Positions 52,430-60,948 of a stretch of 64,000 nucleotides of DNA are shown here, piece after piece. The stretch is from assembly GCA_039961735.1 (NCBI GenBank), contig JABRVX010000010.1:106531-170530 (forward strand), in the 5' to 3' direction. This stretch comes from Fimbriimonadia bacterium (GTDB taxonomy: Bacteria > Armatimonadota > Fimbriimonadia > Fimbriimonadales > JABRVX01). The notes under the pieces are model-generated. The model had not been told where the DNA came from. It did not search any database and worked only from the letters and a program-made list of their open reading frames with translations. The position numbers and the translations under genes were made by a program. Position 1 is the stretch's first letter, and each line of letters starts with the position of its first letter.

Positions 52430-53794
52430 TTAGGCCACCCTCTCCAGTATCGCGCAGGTCACATGGCTGCCAGTTCCGGCATGGCTGATCGCGCAACCGA
52501 GCTTCGGCAGCGGATCGAGCTGCAAGTTGCGCCATTTCTCGGGTTTCTTCTTGCCGTAGCGCGACCACATCTCATCGCGCTCGTGGAACTTCGCCCACTC
52601 GCCTCGCATCTGCCAGAAGATTTCTACCATCTGGAAGATGCCGGTAGCGCCTACGGCGTGCATCGTTCCGATTAGGCCACCACTCAAGTTGGTAGGTAGT
52701 TTTCCTTCATAGTACGCTTCGCCGCTCTCGATAAACTCTCGACCACGGCCATAGGGGCGCAGTCCGATGTCCTCGTACGTCTGAATGTCACTGATCGTGA
52801 AGGCATCGTGAGTTTCCAGAATGTCGAACTCCTCTACCGGGTTGGTGATTCCCGCCATATGGTAGGCGAGGTAAGCAGCCATGCGTGACGCCAAGAAGCT
52901 CGTGAAGCCGGGCCAGTCCTCCTTGCGGTCTGCGTACATTTCGGGCGTCTCGTTCGGCAGGAGTAGCACGGGCATGTCACGCCTGTCGGCCGTGCGCAGC
53001 GTGTGTGTGCCTCCTGCAATGGCCTTCAACCGTACCGGTTTGTCCGTGATCTTGAACGCCGTCTCCTCGTCCGCGAGTACCAGTGTGGCAGCGCCGGTGC
53101 TCATCACGCAGCACTCTAGGAACGACAACGGGTCGGATACAATGTCGTTCTCCAGGATTTCCTCGATGGTTAGGTCCATCGGGTTCTGTGAGAAGGGCGA
53201 GAACATGGCATATCCGTGGTTCTTCTGCGCGATCTTGGCCAGGGTCTCGCGGGGTACGTGGTGGGCATACAGGTACCTCTGCGCCATCAGTGCGTAATAG
53301 GTGGCATACATCCAACTCAGCTCGGACTCGAAGTTCTTGCACGCGGCCGAGGCGATGTAGGAGTTGCCGACCTTGGTCGGCACTTCGTCCATGCGTTCCC
53401 AGCCAACGACCGGCACGCAGCTAGCATAACCTGAGGATATTGCCATCGCCGCGGCAAGTACGCTGCTTCCCCCGGTTGCGCCGCCCGTTTTCACCTCGAT
53501 GTTGCCGAGTGGGTCGAAGCCTAACGCATCATGCGCGCGTGCGGCAGCCAGGAGCTGGTCGCCGAAGTGGTCGGCGAACTGCGAGTAGACCACGAAGTTC
53601 ACCATGTCGCGCAGTTCCTGCGGCGACACCTTCAGGTCGTTCTCTTCGAAGGCCATCTTGGTGGCCTCCACGATCAGCTCTTCTGTGCTCTTCTCAGAGT
53701 AGCGCTTCCGAAAGTCCGTGAGGCCGCCTGCAACGATGTACACCGGCCTTTCGAATCTCGGAATTCTCAAGTTCTCCTTGCCGAAACGGATCAT
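52430..53794 (-). CDS. Thiolase-fold protein lacking the nucleophilic Cys
   Basis: The 454-residue protein has the thiolase fold of the SCP2/lipid-transfer subgroup: VYIVAGGLTDFRKRYSEKST, DPLGNIEVKTGGATGGSSVL, ISSGYASCVPVVGWERMDE, NLSGGLIGTMHAVGATG and LGCAISHAGTGSH. In thiolases the segment before the long helix carries the acyl-accepting Cys (CASG). Here it reads KTGGATGGS with no Cys, so classical thiolysis or Claisen chemistry by that residue is not expected. A conserved His is present. The ATG at 53794 has AAAGGA upstream. Together with the DUF35 partner it may act on an acyl-CoA in another way. Confidence 0.78.
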   Translation of the reverse strand: MIRFGKENLRIPRFERPVYIVAGGLTDFRKRYSEKSTEELIVEATKMAFEENDLKVSPQELRDMVNFVVYSQFADHFGDQLLAAARAHDALGFDPLGNIEVKTGGATGGSSVLAAAMAISSGYASCVPVVGWERMDEVPTKVGNSYIASAACKNFESELSWMYATYYALMAQRYLYAHHVPRETLAKIAQKNHGYAMFSPFSQNPMDLTIEEILENDIVSDPLSFLECCVMSTGAATLVLADEETAFKITDKPVRLKAIAGGTHTLRTADRRDMPVLLLPNETPEMYADRKEDWPGFTSFLASRMAAYLAYHMAGITNPVEEFDILETHDAFTISDIQTYEDIGLRPYGRGREFIESGEAYYEGKLPTNLSGGLIGTMHAVGATGIFQMVEIFWQMRGEWAKFHERDEMWSRYGKKKPEKWRNLQLDPLPKLGCAISHAGTGSHVTCAILERVA

Positions 53795-53922
53795 CGTCGA
53801 TTCCTTTCTTCTTGGGTCGGGCCGCATCACCCGCCAAAGCGCCCTCGCCGCGGCAGACGCGAGGGAGCACAAGAAACACTATTCTACTTGCGAACTCGCA
53901 GCCCTGCTCCTCTCGACGCTTG

Positions 53923-55854
53923 CTAGAAGCGCCCTTCCTTGTACCGCTCCAATAGCAGCTCCAGGCAGATGGCGCAGGACCAGTTGTACTCCGGCAGGCC
54001 CATGTGCGGGTCGTACCCGTCGCTCGGGTAGCACTCGTGGAGGTAGGGCGTCGTGCGGAAGATTTCCAACATCCGGCGCGCCGTCCGCTCGGCCTCGTCT
54101 CGGTACCCGTGCTCCCACAGCACCTCGATCATCCAGTACACGACGTGCGGCCAGATGCGGCCCCGCCAGTAGCTGTGGGGGTTGTATTCGGGATGGCTGT
54201 AGGCCAAACTGGGAAACGGGTAGTCGCCGAAAAACTCCCGCGGGTTGAGCATGTGCAACTCGATGATGCGCCGCTTCTCGTGCTCGGGCAGCGGCGTCCC
54301 GGCCCACAGCGGCAGAAATGCGAATGGGGTGAGGGCGCGCGTGAACGGCTCACCCGTATCCTCGTGTGTGTCCCAGAAAACGGCTTCGTCCACGAAGTAG
54401 AAGCGGTCCACCATGCGCGCAGCATGCTCGTCCGCCCTCCGCCGCCACTCCGCCGCTTCCTCCGGACGGTGCAGGGCCTGGGCGATGTTGCCGAGGAACC
54501 GCATTTTGGCGACCAGGAAGGCACTGAGGTCCACCGACTCCACCGAATGAACATCCACGTTCCCGGTCAGGTCGGTCGTTCCGCAAGGCGCGAACCGCGC
54601 GTCGTTGTCAGCCGACTGCGCCGCGTTCGACCACATCGGCAGACCGTTTTTCGACAGCCGGGGCCCGAACCAGTACTCTACGTTGCGCCGAAGCTTTGGG
54701 TAGACGCTTTCGAGGAAGCCACGGTCTGGTGCAGCTCGGTGGAGCATCCACGAGGCCCACGCGAGAAGCGGACTTTGCCCTTCGCCGTGCCGCGTCGTGT
54801 CCGTCAGCGTGAGCGGACCAGCGCCGTAGTCGGTCTGGTTGTCCAGCAGCGCCATGCACGACTCACGCGCAATCTCGGGAGCAAACTCGCGCAGCCCGAG
54901 CATCGCCACGGCGGTGTCCCAGTACCACTGCCCGACGATCTGGTACCGGGCGGCCAGAGTGATTCGTCTATCACCCCAGAAGCCCCCGCGGCCGCGGGTT
55001 ACACTTCCCAGCAGTCCGGCGATGGCGTGTCTGCGTAGCCGTTCCATCGCGGGGTCGTCGCCGAGGGAGGCAGGCAACTCCGGTACGGCGCGATACAGTG
55101 CCTGGGTGCGCTCCCGCTCCGCTTCGACCATCCATGTCGTAGCCAGCAGTCTGGCCTCCTCCAGTTTGGCGGCAGCCTCTTCCTCGCGGAACCCGAAGGC
55201 AACGCAGTGGTCCAGTACTACGGGCTGATCCGGCGACAGGTGCCCTTCCCAAGCCTCGGTCTGCACCAACCAATAGCTCTGCGTACGGTCTCCCTTCTTC
55301 ATACCCTTGTATCCAGGGTAGTCTGGCGGGCCGTAGAAGAAGTAGACCTCATAGTCGAAAGCGCACTTCGTCACTCCCTCGGCCTGCTCGATCAACGGCT
55401 CGGCGACCGGTTCGGTTGCGGGCGTGTACACGTGTGGAGGCCACGGGTGTCGGGGGAGGTGGGGAATCGGACGCCCCGGGTCCCAAGGGCTCTCGAACTC
55501 GATCCGCACCAATCCTGATCCTCGAAGCTCCAGCCGACAGAGCAGTGCGTCTTCGGCGACGAATGCCATGGTCGCACGGACCCTTACCGGTCCGAAATCG
55601 CACTCTTCCACGACAGCCCACGGGTAATAAGAGCGCTGTGGGAATCCCGCTGTCTGCTCGTTGCCATCGTGAGACACGTGCCAGCGCAGCACACCGGATC
55701 CCAGGACGTGCAGCCGATTGCCGATGATCGCGCCGACCGACTGCAGGCCGGAGAGATCGCGGAAAGGCCAAAACACGCCGAAGCGCGAATGGCGCCCGAT
55801 CCAGTTGGCGCCGATGTTGGTGTAGGGGATAAGATTTAGGTCTAGGTCGTGCAC
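53923..55854 (-). CDS. GH63/trehalase-like alpha-glycosidase
   Basis: The 643-residue protein has an (alpha/alpha)6 toroid of the MGH/GH63 type. Its markers are GGFWGDRRITLAARYQIVGQ, WYWDTAVAMLGLREFAP with a conserved Asp, TDYGAGPLTLTDTTRHGEGQ, VDVHSVESVDLSAFLVAKMR and YWRGRIWPHVVYWMIEVLW. The N-terminal 250 residues form a beta-sandwich. No signal peptide is seen, so it appears cytoplasmic. It may trim alpha-linked sugars such as mannosylglycerate or glucans; the exact substrate is unknown. It stands alone and is divergent from the riboswitch region. Confidence 0.75.
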   Translation of the reverse strand: MHDLDLNLIPYTNIGANWIGRHSRFGVFWPFRDLSGLQSVGAIIGNRLHVLGSGVLRWHVSHDGNEQTAGFPQRSYYPWAVVEECDFGPVRVRATMAFVAEDALLCRLELRGSGLVRIEFESPWDPGRPIPHLPRHPWPPHVYTPATEPVAEPLIEQAEGVTKCAFDYEVYFFYGPPDYPGYKGMKKGDRTQSYWLVQTEAWEGHLSPDQPVVLDHCVAFGFREEEAAAKLEEARLLATTWMVEAERERTQALYRAVPELPASLGDDPAMERLRRHAIAGLLGSVTRGRGGFWGDRRITLAARYQIVGQWYWDTAVAMLGLREFAPEIARESCMALLDNQTDYGAGPLTLTDTTRHGEGQSPLLAWASWMLHRAAPDRGFLESVYPKLRRNVEYWFGPRLSKNGLPMWSNAAQSADNDARFAPCGTTDLTGNVDVHSVESVDLSAFLVAKMRFLGNIAQALHRPEEAAEWRRRADEHAARMVDRFYFVDEAVFWDTHEDTGEPFTRALTPFAFLPLWAGTPLPEHEKRRIIELHMLNPREFFGDYPFPSLAYSHPEYNPHSYWRGRIWPHVVYWMIEVLWEHGYRDEAERTARRMLEIFRTTPYLHECYPSDGYDPHMGLPEYNWSCAICLELLLERYKEGRF

Positions 55855-55892
55855 GCCTGCTATTTCGGGCCGTTCCTTGGGCGGTCCTGCTC

Positions 55893-55920
55893 TTGACGGC
55901 CTAATAGCGGCGGGTACAAT
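55893..55920 (+). promoter_or_regulatory. Promoter of the TPP-riboswitch transcript
   Basis: TTGACG (55893-55898) and TACAAT (55915-55920) are separated by 16 bases. The predicted start falls at about 55928, exactly where the riboswitch P1 stem begins. Confidence 0.7.
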
Positions 55921-55928
55921 GATGGTGT

Positions 55929-56053
55929 TCTGCTAGGGGAGCCCGAAGCTTCCCGACCATCCGCGTGGTGGCCCTGGGGAGTGGAGGCTGAGATGCCGCT
56001 CGGCGGCAAACCCTTCGAACCTGAGACGGATAATACCGGCGGAGGAAAGCAGA
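55929..56053 (+). promoter_or_regulatory. TPP (THI-box) riboswitch
   Basis: The aptamer is closed by the P1 stem TCTGCT/AGCAGA. Conserved parts are GGGGAGCC at 55937-55944, GGCTGAGATG at 55986-55995, ACCCTTCGAACCTGA at 56010-56024 and GGATAATACCGGCGGAGGAA at 56028-56047. P3 is extended. Thiamine pyrophosphate binding should lower expression downstream. A small stem CTCG-AGCAC-CGAG followed by TCTTTT at about 56062-56079 may be the terminator of the expression platform. The thiamine-type transporter gene ykoE is the second gene downstream, which supports the call. Confidence 0.93.
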
Positions 56054-56128
56054 TGCTACTTCTCGAGCACCGAGTCTTTTCCCTACACCGCCCTGTCCGT
56101 CCCTGAACCACACGTTAGGGGGCGAATA

Positions 56129-56830
56129 GTGCGTATAAGAGCGTTTACGCTAATCGAGCTTCTGGTCGTGATCGCGATCATCGCGATTCTGGCGGCGATC
56201 CTCTTCCCTGTGTTCTCTCGCGCGAGGGAGAAATCCAAAGACTCGCAGTGCGTCTCCAACGCTCGGCAGATTGGCATCGCAGTCCGCATGTATGCGGACG
56301 ACAATGCGGGTGTGTGGCCGATCTTCTATGCCTACGACCCCGATCCGCCCGGCTGGCAGCCAGGCCACAAGGGGGTCGAGATACTCATCTATCCGTATGT
56401 GAAGAGCAAGTATGTGTTCCTCTGTCCCATGGACCAAGGCACACCCATCATGCGACAAGAGGTTCCGTCCGCAAGGAACTACATGGAAGCATACGGCTCC
56501 AGCTATCAGTTTACTAGTTGCAGTTTCACCATCATCGAAGGAGAGTCCTTCATCAATCAATACGTGTTCGACTTCACCCGTATCGTCAAGGACTCTGCGT
56601 TCGTGGAGCCTGCGAGGACACGTATTATGCGTGACGTGGAGTTTCCGTGGTTCGACAAACCGCCTTACAACTTCCCACCGGAGTACTTCGCAGTGTGGCA
56701 CCGCCTAGGTGGCACCTGCATCTTCGCCGATGGGCACGCCAAGTTCGTCACGAATTCCGGGGAGTTCGCCTCGTTCCTAGTATCTCCCGGTGGTTGGGTG
56801 ACATCGGAACACTGGCTCGAGTGCTACTAA
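56129..56830 (+). CDS. Type II secretion/type IV pilin-like protein (H-X9-DG family)
   Basis: The 233-residue protein starts with a prepilin leader and helix: [20 protein letters not shown] followed by [13 protein letters not shown]. Cleavage would fall before FTLIEL, but the residue before it is Ala instead of the usual Gly. The C-terminal region has [18 protein letters not shown], the H-X9-DG motif of large pseudopilin families. It starts with GTG behind AGGGGG, 75 bases after the TPP riboswitch, and is followed by ykoE 11 bases later. A pseudopilin as first gene of a thiamine-controlled transcript is unexpected. Confidence 0.85.
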   Translation: MRIRAFTLIELLVVIAIIAILAAILFPVFSRAREKSKDSQCVSNARQIGIAVRMYADDNAGVWPIFYAYDPDPPGWQPGHKGVEILIYPYVKSKYVFLCPMDQGTPIMRQEVPSARNYMEAYGSSYQFTSCSFTIIEGESFINQYVFDFTRIVKDSAFVEPARTRIMRDVEFPWFDKPPYNFPPEYFAVWHRLGGTCIFADGHAKFVTNSGEFASFLVSPGGWVTSEHWLECY

Positions 56831-56841
56831 TAGGAGGGCTT

Positions 56842-57510
56842 ATGAGAACGTATCGCTGGACGTCTCGCGATGTGTGGATCCTTCTGGCGGTGTGCGTGCC
56901 GTTCGGCTTCGTGTATATCGCTTGGGACCACCTGTATGATGCCTTGCTGAAGGCGGGTTGGACCCTCGCTCCGACGAGCCTCATCAATGGAATGTGGATG
57001 ATGGGTGGGTTTCTCGCCGCGGCGCTCATAAGGAAGCCCGGTGCATGCCTGATAGGAGAAGCGCTCTCCGCGCTCGTCGAGGTCGGCACGATTCACCTTG
57101 TCGGATCACAATATCCTATCAACGTGAGCGGAGAGGTGTACACGCAGATCGAGATGGGCGGCAAAACCATGGACGTGTTCAACGTGGTCTTCTTCGTAGG
57201 AGTGTTACAGGGTCTCGGCGGTGAGATCGCGTTGGCCATGTTTCGATACGATGCGTGGGACTATCCGCCATTTCTGTGGGGGGGAGTCGGTGCGGCCGTC
57301 ATGGAGTGGTTTACCGGCATCTACGTGACACACTACTACGCTTTCGCCGGTACAGGTCAGATGTGGGCCACTCTCCTCACGTCCATAATCGCCATGTGCG
57401 CTGCAGCAGCACTCAGCTGCTGGATCGGGCAACGGGTGAAAGGAAGAGTTCCTCCAACGAAGGCAGCGGTGGAGACGACAAGATCACAGCAAGGGCAGGT
57501 GCGCGTATGA
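56842..57510 (+). CDS. ykoE: ECF transporter substrate-binding component, YkoE-like (thiamine/HMP)
   Basis: The 222-residue membrane protein matches YkoE, the S-component for thiamine or its hydroxymethylpyrimidine part. It has [20 protein letters not shown], a Trp-rich helix [52 protein letters not shown] and four further hydrophobic segments. AGGAGG lies just before the ATG. The energising EcfA/EcfT parts (YkoD/YkoC) are not in the window. The TPP riboswitch upstream fits thiamine uptake. Its stop overlaps the next pseudopilin start by 4 bases (ATGA). Confidence 0.85.
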   Translation: MRTYRWTSRDVWILLAVCVPFGFVYIAWDHLYDALLKAGWTLAPTSLINGMWMMGGFLAAALIRKPGACLIGEALSALVEVGTIHLVGSQYPINVSGEVYTQIEMGGKTMDVFNVVFFVGVLQGLGGEIALAMFRYDAWDYPPFLWGGVGAAVMEWFTGIYVTHYYAFAGTGQMWATLLTSIIAMCAAAALSCWIGQRVKGRVPPTKAAVETTRSQQGQVRV

Positions 57511-58265
57511 CGACTAGGTGTCGAGGCTTTACCCTTATCGAGCTTCTGGTCGTGATCGCGATCATCGCGATTCTGGCGGCGATCCTCTTTCCCGTTTTCA
57601 GCAATGCCCGGCGGCAGGCGCGGGTCAGCCAGTGCGTGTCCAACGCGCGCCAGGTGGGCATGGCGGTCCGAATGTACGTGGATACGTACAGTGGTACCTG
57701 GCCCATCTTCTTCGCTTATAACAGCCAGCCGCCCGCGGGGCACCCCGACCACAAGGGAGTGGAGGTGCAGCTCTATCCATACGTGAAAGATAAGCGGGTG
57801 TTCGGGTGTGCCGAAGACAAGGGAGGGCCCTACCAGGAGCTGGACGTGCCGGGCACGAGGAGCTACCTCGACGCCTATGGCACCAGTTTCCGCTACACCA
57901 AATGCGTGTACACTACCATCGCCGGGTACAGTAGCTCGAACAACCGATTGCGCGACTACACCTACGTCTCGCGCGACTCGAGCTTTCAGTATCCCGCAAA
58001 TACTCGCATCATGCGCGACGAGATGATGTCCTTCTTCTCGCGCAAGCACGATCCGGGTTGCGCGAAGTACGGCTATGATTGCGATCCGCCTTGGGACTAC
58101 TTCCGCGAGTGGCATGCTACGGGAGGAACGCTGATCTTCGCCGATGGGCATGCCAAGTTCGTCACGACCCCGGCAGCTTTCGACGCTACGTTCGTAGACG
58201 CCGCGGGGCACGAGAGCGGCGCTCCGCACCCCGAGGAGGGAAGCTGGTACTGGGCCTGCGACTGA
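57507..58265 (+). CDS. Type II secretion/type IV pilin-like protein (H-X9-DG family)
   Basis: The 252-residue protein begins [20 protein letters not shown] and has the usual Gly before the cleavage site. The body has [20 protein letters not shown] and ends with a [20 protein letters not shown]9-DG motif. It is a paralogue of the 56129-56830 product, with a 53-base stretch of identical DNA over the helix. The ATG overlaps the ykoE stop, so translation is coupled. Function is unknown; such proteins are numerous in Armatimonadota and Planctomycetes. Confidence 0.88.
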   Translation: MTTRCRGFTLIELLVVIAIIAILAAILFPVFSNARRQARVSQCVSNARQVGMAVRMYVDTYSGTWPIFFAYNSQPPAGHPDHKGVEVQLYPYVKDKRVFGCAEDKGGPYQELDVPGTRSYLDAYGTSFRYTKCVYTTIAGYSSSNNRLRDYTYVSRDSSFQYPANTRIMRDEMMSFFSRKHDPGCAKYGYDCDPPWDYFREWHATGGTLIFADGHAKFVTTPAAFDATFVDAAGHESGAPHPEEGSWYWACD

Positions 58266-58318
58266 ACTTCCAGCGCGAGGCGACCACGAATGCGGTCGCC
58301 TCGCGCTACAATCGCTCC

Positions 58319-59902
58319 ATGACGGTCAGCCAGCGCCAAACGCTGTTCCATAACCTGAAATACTTTGACGGTTCCGGCTTCCGCCAAGGCGAGATAGCAG
58401 TTGACGCGGGACGAATTTTTGCAGTCGGTGGGGGGCTGCCACGATCCGACGTCATGCTCCAGGACCTTAGTGGGGCGTTCGTGTGTCCCGCATTCAACGA
58501 CTGTCACTGTCACGTCTCGATGTTGGCGGAAAGTTTCAGTTTCGTGGACGTGAGTGCCTCGCGCTGCCCGACGGTCGCATCCGTGCTGGAGGCCATGCGC
58601 GAGCACGCCCACACACTGCCGAGCGGCCGATGGGTGACGGGGCACGGGTACCTGGCCTCGGCGGTCGTCGAGAATCGCTATCCCACCCTGGCCGAGATGG
58701 ATGCCGCCGTGCCTGACAGACCCTCATACATCTGGCATGCCAGCAGGCACGGAATGATAGCCAACAGCCTGGCTCTCCGTGCAGGGAAGATCGATACGGA
58801 CGCCGAGGACCCGCCCGGGGGAAAGATCGGGCGAGACGAGCAGGGCAGGCCGAACGGACTGTTGTTCGAGGATGCTGTCGGCCTGGTGCGGCGAGTGCAG
58901 CCCAAGATGGGTAAAGAGGATCTAGCGAACAACTTGGTGCTAGCAGCGCGGCACCTCAACGGCATGGGTATCACCGCGGCGACGGATGCTACTTCATTTC
59001 GCTTCGGCGTGGAAGAGGAGCTGTGGGCCTACCGCACGGCAGCCGAGCGTGGCATGTCTTTGCGGGTTCGTCTGACACCGCTGTACGATTTCCTTGCTAT
59101 AGACGGTGCGGTGCCTAGCCGCGATGAGTGGAATCCGCTCCGTAGCCACCCAACACTCGCGATCGGTGGCGTCAAGCTGTTTGCGGATGGTGCCATAGGA
59201 ACGCGCACCGCCGCCATCACCGGCGAGTATCTTTCGGGTGGCAACGGCATGTTGATCCATCCTCCGGAGGAGCTAGAAAAGGCAGTCTGGGATATCCACC
59301 TAGCAGGTAGGCAAGTAGTAGTACATGCCATCGGTGACCGGGCTATCGCCGCATGCATGATCGCTATCGAGAAGGCACTAACCTGTCGACCCCGTGCGGA
59401 TCACAGACATCGCATCGAGCATTCCATGCTACTAACTCCGGAGCTAATACGTCGGTATGTCGCCTCCGGAGTGTGTGCGACGATGCAGCCGGAGTTCCTG
59501 CTGCGCTTTGCCGACGACTATGTGCAGGCCTTAGGTGAGAGAGCGATGCGAATCGAGCCGATGCGATCGCTGCTGGATGCGGGTGTGCCCGTCGGCTTCA
59601 GCTCGGACCTGACCATCGTGCCGGGCGATCCTGCCGATGGAATGCTTGCTGCGGTGCACAGGCGCTCGATGCGGGGCACGCAACTGGACCCTGCGGAGGC
59701 CCTATCACCTGCAGAAGCGCTCCGATGCTACACCAGAGGCTCTGCGCATCTCGGTTTCCAGGAGCATGTCATGGGTCGAATCGCTCCAGGGATGGTGGCG
59801 GACTTCGTGTTATACCAATCGGACCCGATAGAAGACCTCCGAAATGGCGTGCGTCCGAAACCTGTCGGTGTCATGTTTGGGGGAGAGCTGCTTTCAGCGT
59901 AA
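58319..59902 (+). CDS. Metal-dependent amidohydrolase (YtcJ-like)
   Basis: The 527-residue protein belongs to the amidohydrolase superfamily. FNDCHCHVSMLAESF holds the first metal-binding HxH, GGVKLFADGAIGTRTAAITG carries the usual Lys region, VVVHAIGDRAI and HRIEHSMLLTPE further His residues, and GFSSDLTIVPGDP the terminal Asp. Its composite beta domain (IAVDAGRIFAVGGGL, IAPGMVADFVLYQSDP) is complete. The substrate is unknown; a formamidase or imidazolonepropionase-like reaction is possible. TACAAT at 58307-58312 lies 7 bases before the ATG, which suggests a nearly leaderless message. Confidence 0.85.
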   Translation: MTVSQRQTLFHNLKYFDGSGFRQGEIAVDAGRIFAVGGGLPRSDVMLQDLSGAFVCPAFNDCHCHVSMLAESFSFVDVSASRCPTVASVLEAMREHAHTLPSGRWVTGHGYLASAVVENRYPTLAEMDAAVPDRPSYIWHASRHGMIANSLALRAGKIDTDAEDPPGGKIGRDEQGRPNGLLFEDAVGLVRRVQPKMGKEDLANNLVLAARHLNGMGITAATDATSFRFGVEEELWAYRTAAERGMSLRVRLTPLYDFLAIDGAVPSRDEWNPLRSHPTLAIGGVKLFADGAIGTRTAAITGEYLSGGNGMLIHPPEELEKAVWDIHLAGRQVVVHAIGDRAIAACMIAIEKALTCRPRADHRHRIEHSMLLTPELIRRYVASGVCATMQPEFLLRFADDYVQALGERAMRIEPMRSLLDAGVPVGFSSDLTIVPGDPADGMLAAVHRRSMRGTQLDPAEALSPAEALRCYTRGSAHLGFQEHVMGRIAPGMVADFVLYQSDPIEDLRNGVRPKPVGVMFGGELLSA

Positions 59903-59944
59903 CCCTCGGCGACCCCACTACCTGCTGAGCAGGCACGTCATCCC

Positions 59945-59970
59945 GTCATGCCGAGCCCGTCGAAGCATGG
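59945..59970 (+). repeat. Single copy of the 35-kb palindromic repeat unit
   Basis: GTCATGCCGAGCCCGTCGAA followed by GCATGG matches the unit arrayed at 35 kb with three changes. The surrounding 190 bases hold no gene. Confidence 0.6.
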
Positions 59971-60096
59971 ACTCTGGAGCGGTATGCCGCCACTGAGACT
60001 CGTGACGGTCGCGATGCGCCGGCATCTCGCGAGTGCCCTGCCTCTCCCGAGAGCAGACTGCTAACCTAGACGCCCGTCGGGGCAGTTCGGATCCAC

Positions 60097-60930
60097 CTAC
60101 CCGCTGCGCTTCAATCGCCCCGTGCGTTTGCAGTAGGTCTCGGCGACGCCGAACAGCCACATGCCGAGCGGCACCGCTACCACGCCCATCACGCCGAGAA
60201 CCAGCAGGTCGTTCGCAAGGGCCGAGAAGCCCGCGCCCTCTACCAGCGAGGCCCGAATGCCGTGCAGCGTATAGGTGGCAGGAGAGAGGCGTGCGGCCCA
60301 CTGCATCCACGTAGGCAGCACCTCGATTGGGTAGTACACCCCCGATATCAATAACATGATGCCCTCGATGGCGCCCGCTATCATCTGGCCCTTCTCGGGT
60401 GCCAGCAGCGGCAGGATCGCAACCAGAATACCGATGCCGACGAACGACACGGTGCCTACCAGCAAGACGCTCAGCGCGCCGATCCAATTCGCATGCTGGA
60501 ACGCCAACGTGAACATGAGCACAACAATCAGCAGCGTGGCTCCCGTACGAGCGAGTGCGTATAGGATCGCATAAATGCACATGCCGAATAGGTGTGCAAA
60601 GCGTGGCACGGGTGCCATGAAGGTGTACTCGATGGTCCCTTCCCAGCGCTCCCAGCCCATGATCGCGCTCAGCTCCCAGAACAGCGTGGAAAGGTATCCC
60701 CATAGCAGTGTGCCGACAAGGAGGTAGATCGTGATACGTTGCTGCGCCTCCGCACCCTGCACCGTGCCCTGTGCTGTCAGCCCCGCGGCTAGATATCCTA
60801 TGGCCAGCGTGCTGCACAGCGTGTACACCAGGAACATCGCCTCCCAGCCCCAGTACCGCTTTATCAGCATGAACTGTCGCTCGGTGAAGCTTAGTGCCGC
60901 ACGCGTCGAAAGTATCGCAGGCGATGCCAT
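60097..60930 (-). CDS. ABC-2 type transporter permease
   Basis: The 277-residue protein has six membrane segments of the ABC-2 type: MFLVYTLCSTLAIGYLAAGL, LLVGTLLWGYLSTLFWELSA, LLIVVLMFTLAFQHANWIGA, TVSFVGIGILVAILPLLAPE and the conserved GIMLLISGVYYPIEVLPTWM. It would form an exporter with the ATPase at 62725-63624. Two acetyltransferase genes separate them on the same strand, with 18 bases between this gene and the nearer one. Drug, lipid or polysaccharide export are all possible. Confidence 0.88.
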   Translation of the reverse strand: MASPAILSTRAALSFTERQFMLIKRYWGWEAMFLVYTLCSTLAIGYLAAGLTAQGTVQGAEAQQRITIYLLVGTLLWGYLSTLFWELSAIMGWERWEGTIEYTFMAPVPRFAHLFGMCIYAILYALARTGATLLIVVLMFTLAFQHANWIGALSVLLVGTVSFVGIGILVAILPLLAPEKGQMIAGAIEGIMLLISGVYYPIEVLPTWMQWAARLSPATYTLHGIRASLVEGAGFSALANDLLVLGVMGVVAVPLGMWLFGVAETYCKRTGRLKRSG

Positions 60931-60948
60931 CAGTATACTCTTCCTTCC

